Source: a virus. From it: a stretch of DNA of 64,000 bases. The notes below the pieces were generated by a model. The model saw only the letters and a list, made by a program, of their open reading frames with translations. It made no database searches and had not been told where the DNA came from. Numbering within the stretch: position 1 is the first letter of the stretch; every line of letters starts with the position of its first letter. A program made the position numbers and the translations under genes. The DNA lies in IMG/VR virus record IMGVR_UViG_3300037042_001212, positions 1 to 64,000 of that record; one strand, given 5' to 3'. This document shows positions 62,554 through 64,000 of this stretch, piece after piece.

Positions 62554-63462
62554 TTACGAAGAACCAGACGCGCCGAAGATACCCAGCGGGTCAGAAGCGC
62601 CGAAGCTGTAACGCTCACGGGACTTGTAACGTACGTTGCCCGTATCAAAATCTCCATCCATGGAGTTAGACAGAGGCGTACGCACGAAGTGTTTCAGACC
62701 GTTCGGTACATCCGTGGTCAGGAACCAAGCATTGGTATCAGTCAAGAAGTGATTGATGCAATACCCGCCCGGGATCGAGCCATTGTTCTTCAGTGCATTG
62801 ATGTCGTTGTTGTTGGTGCTAACACGCAGTTCCGTTTCCAGAAGACGCGTTCCAACAAACATCAGTGCCGGAGGAAGAACCAGCTTGACCGGCTTCGCAG
62901 CGATGAGCAGACCGCGCTCATCCGTCCAACCAGCGATCTGAATGACAGCAGCCTCAAGCGAGGTTTCATTCAGGTCAGCGGCACCACCCGTGTTGCTGTT
63001 CGTACCGCCAGAAACCAGCGGGTGGGCAGCGGAACACAGGACAACGCCGTCGCCGTAGGTCGGGCCACCAGCAAATGCGGTGTTAAGGATTGTAGCGGCC
63101 TTAACTTGCTTGGTGTACGCCATGGCACGAGCCAGACCTTTGGTATAACGAGCCGACAGGCTGTCATACAGGTTGTCTTCCACCGCTTCTTCAGTGATGG
63201 AGAAACCCAAGGCAATGGTTTCGTGTTGGTAACGGGCAGTCCATGCTTCTTGGGCGTTGTCATAGGCGATTGCACTGCCTTCAGACTTGACCGGAGCAGC
63301 CGAGAAACCCGACAGTTTTGTTTCTTCTTCAAAAGAACGCTCAGAAGTCTCAGTTTCAAAGATTTCCTTGTGCTCTTCACCATACTTCTTGTACTCAAGA
63401 CCAAACAAGGCATTCAGCCCCGGAAGGAGTTCTTTAAGTAGTTGTGCGCGTGAGATAGCCAT
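62554..63462 (-). CDS. Major capsid protein (Mu gpT-like group)
   Basis: The 302-residue product begins MAISRAQLLKELLPGLNALF and includes EEETKLSGFSAAPVKSEGSA, RYQHETIALGFSITEEAVED, NLYDSLSARYTKGLARAMAY, then GVVLCSAAHPLVSGGTNSN. This order is that of the Mu-like prophage major head subunit (gpT) type of HK97-fold capsid. The length agrees with about 300 residues. The neighbours, small decoration-like proteins, support it. It forms the icosahedral shell. Confidence 0.88.
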   Translation of the reverse strand: MAISRAQLLKELLPGLNALFGLEYKKYGEEHKEIFETETSERSFEEETKLSGFSAAPVKSEGSAIAYDNAQEAWTARYQHETIALGFSITEEAVEDNLYDSLSARYTKGLARAMAYTKQVKAATILNTAFAGGPTYGDGVVLCSAAHPLVSGGTNSNTGGAADLNETSLEAAVIQIAGWTDERGLLIAAKPVKLVLPPALMFVGTRLLETELRVSTNNNDINALKNNGSIPGGYCINHFLTDTNAWFLTTDVPNGLKHFVRTPLSNSMDGDFDTGNVRYKSRERYSFGASDPLGIFGASGSS

Positions 63463-63473
63463 TATTTATTCTC

Positions 63474-64000
63474 CTAGACCGCAGTTGCAAGGCGGTATTG
63501 ATGAATGCCTTGGTTCCACGACACCAGAACTTCGACAAAGGAACCGGTAGCCGGTGCGGTATCCGGCACAACATCCACAACTTTACACGGGATTGCTGCC
63601 GTGGTTGCAGTGCTGTTCAGAACGCAATGTGCGCTGTTGCCGGTGGTATTACTACCAGCATTAACCACCAGCGAAGCATTGCCACCAACCATAGTCGCAC
63701 GGGTAGCTTGAGCGACAACAGTAGTGCCAGAAACAATCGCGGTCTTCATCACCAGATCGGGATCATCCGCAACATACGCGGTAATCGCGCTCGTGGTGTC
63801 CGGGGTGCCGGTAGTCAGGGCGGGGTAATACTGAGCAAAAATGCGCTGGCCCGATGAGTTGATGTAGCTGCAACCCATAAAGATACCAACGACATTAACC
63901 GTGGTAGCGGTCAGGACAGCCGTAGTGATACAGCCGTTCGAGGACATCAGAACCACGTCACCAAAGTAGATGCTGGTGCCGTGTGCCGTTTGGATCGGAA
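63474..64000 (-). CDS. Virion protein upstream of capsid gene (partial, enters from right edge)
   Basis: The reverse-strand frame is open from 64000 without a start in view; 175 residues are visible. They include TSIYFGDVVLMSSNGCITTA, MGCSYINSSGQRIFAQYYPA, DDPDLVMKTAIVSG and end NQGIHQYRLATAV. I recall this protein immediately before the major capsid gene in related phages (IFFGDxVxL...GCxYxD...FxxxYP...DDPD). It probably stabilises or decorates the capsid. The N-terminus lies beyond the window. Confidence 0.8.
   Translation of the reverse strand, partial: PIQTAHGTSIYFGDVVLMSSNGCITTAVLTATTVNVVGIFMGCSYINSSGQRIFAQYYPALTTGTPDTTSAITAYVADDPDLVMKTAIVSGTTVVAQATRATMVGGNASLVVNAGSNTTGNSAHCVLNSTATTAAIPCKVVDVVPDTAPATGSFVEVLVSWNQGIHQYRLATAV

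Noticed and set aside
62440-62560. Possible tRNA in the gap after the capsid gene
   Set aside because: There is an inverted repeat but no T-loop GGTTC-type sequence, anticodon stem or CCA-like end, so it does not fold as tRNA.

Overview
The window is a tailed double-stranded DNA phage genome (class Caudoviricetes) or nearly all of one. There are no host housekeeping genes, rRNA, tRNA or integrase, and coding is very dense with many ATGA and TAATG stop/start overlaps. A P22/T7-type portal, T7-like internal virion proteins, a nozzle-like protein, and the lack of any tape-measure, sheath or tail-tube gene point to a podovirus-like particle. The Rz-like/holin/M15-peptidase lysis set suggests a Gram-negative host. 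The glycine-, alanine- and threonine-rich virion proteins resemble those of phages of aquatic Proteobacteria; this host guess is inference only.

Layout. (1) 1-5359, leftward: a small HTH regulator, a TOPRIM/RecA-type primase-helicase, a small gene, a possible small terminase, the large terminase, and a portal gene that runs off the left edge. Two repeat-rich non-coding stretches (2581-2637 and 3056-3141) lie here. (2) 5360-5477: a divergent control region with a good sigma70-type promoter and a 14-bp palindrome. (3) 5478-27993, rightward: the early/replication region. It holds a Sak4-like ATPase, two ssDNA-binding-type proteins, two PD-(D/E)XK nucleases, two SF2 helicases, two VRR-NUC nucleases, a C5 and a DPPY DNA methyltransferase, two HNH proteins, family A DNA polymerase, an AEP/DUF927-type primase-helicase, and many small zinc-ribbon, membrane and hypothetical genes. 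(4) 27932-64000, leftward: the virion and lysis region. In transcription order it runs from a structural gene entering at the right edge and the major capsid protein, through small virion proteins, a tandem duplicated 378/392-aa pair, glycosyltransferase-like proteins, a cluster of tiny Lys/Gly-rich proteins, adaptor-like proteins, repeat-rich fibre/adhesin proteins, lysis genes, nozzle, and internal virion proteins, to a 2802-aa polyvalent protein.

How it works together. The divergent switch would drive the rightward replication genes early. The leftward block supplies packaging and virion genes. The portal leaves at the left edge and capsid genes enter at the right edge in the same orientation, so the two ends are probably neighbours on a circular or circularly permuted genome only slightly longer than 64 kb.

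Most unusual points. (a) At 8940-10272 a C5 methyltransferase and a second, conserved-looking protein share the same DNA in two frames. An HNH gene sits inside the methyltransferase C-terminus, so the methyltransferase motif-X segment is stranded in another frame. (b) There are two nearly complete sets of replication/recombination functions, including a collinear duplicated small-protein/zinc-ribbon/VRR-NUC block. (c) There are iteron-like palindromes with an exact 20-bp period. (d) A cluster of tiny KGG-motif basic proteins sits in the virion region. (e) Several large tandem-repeat virion proteins are present.
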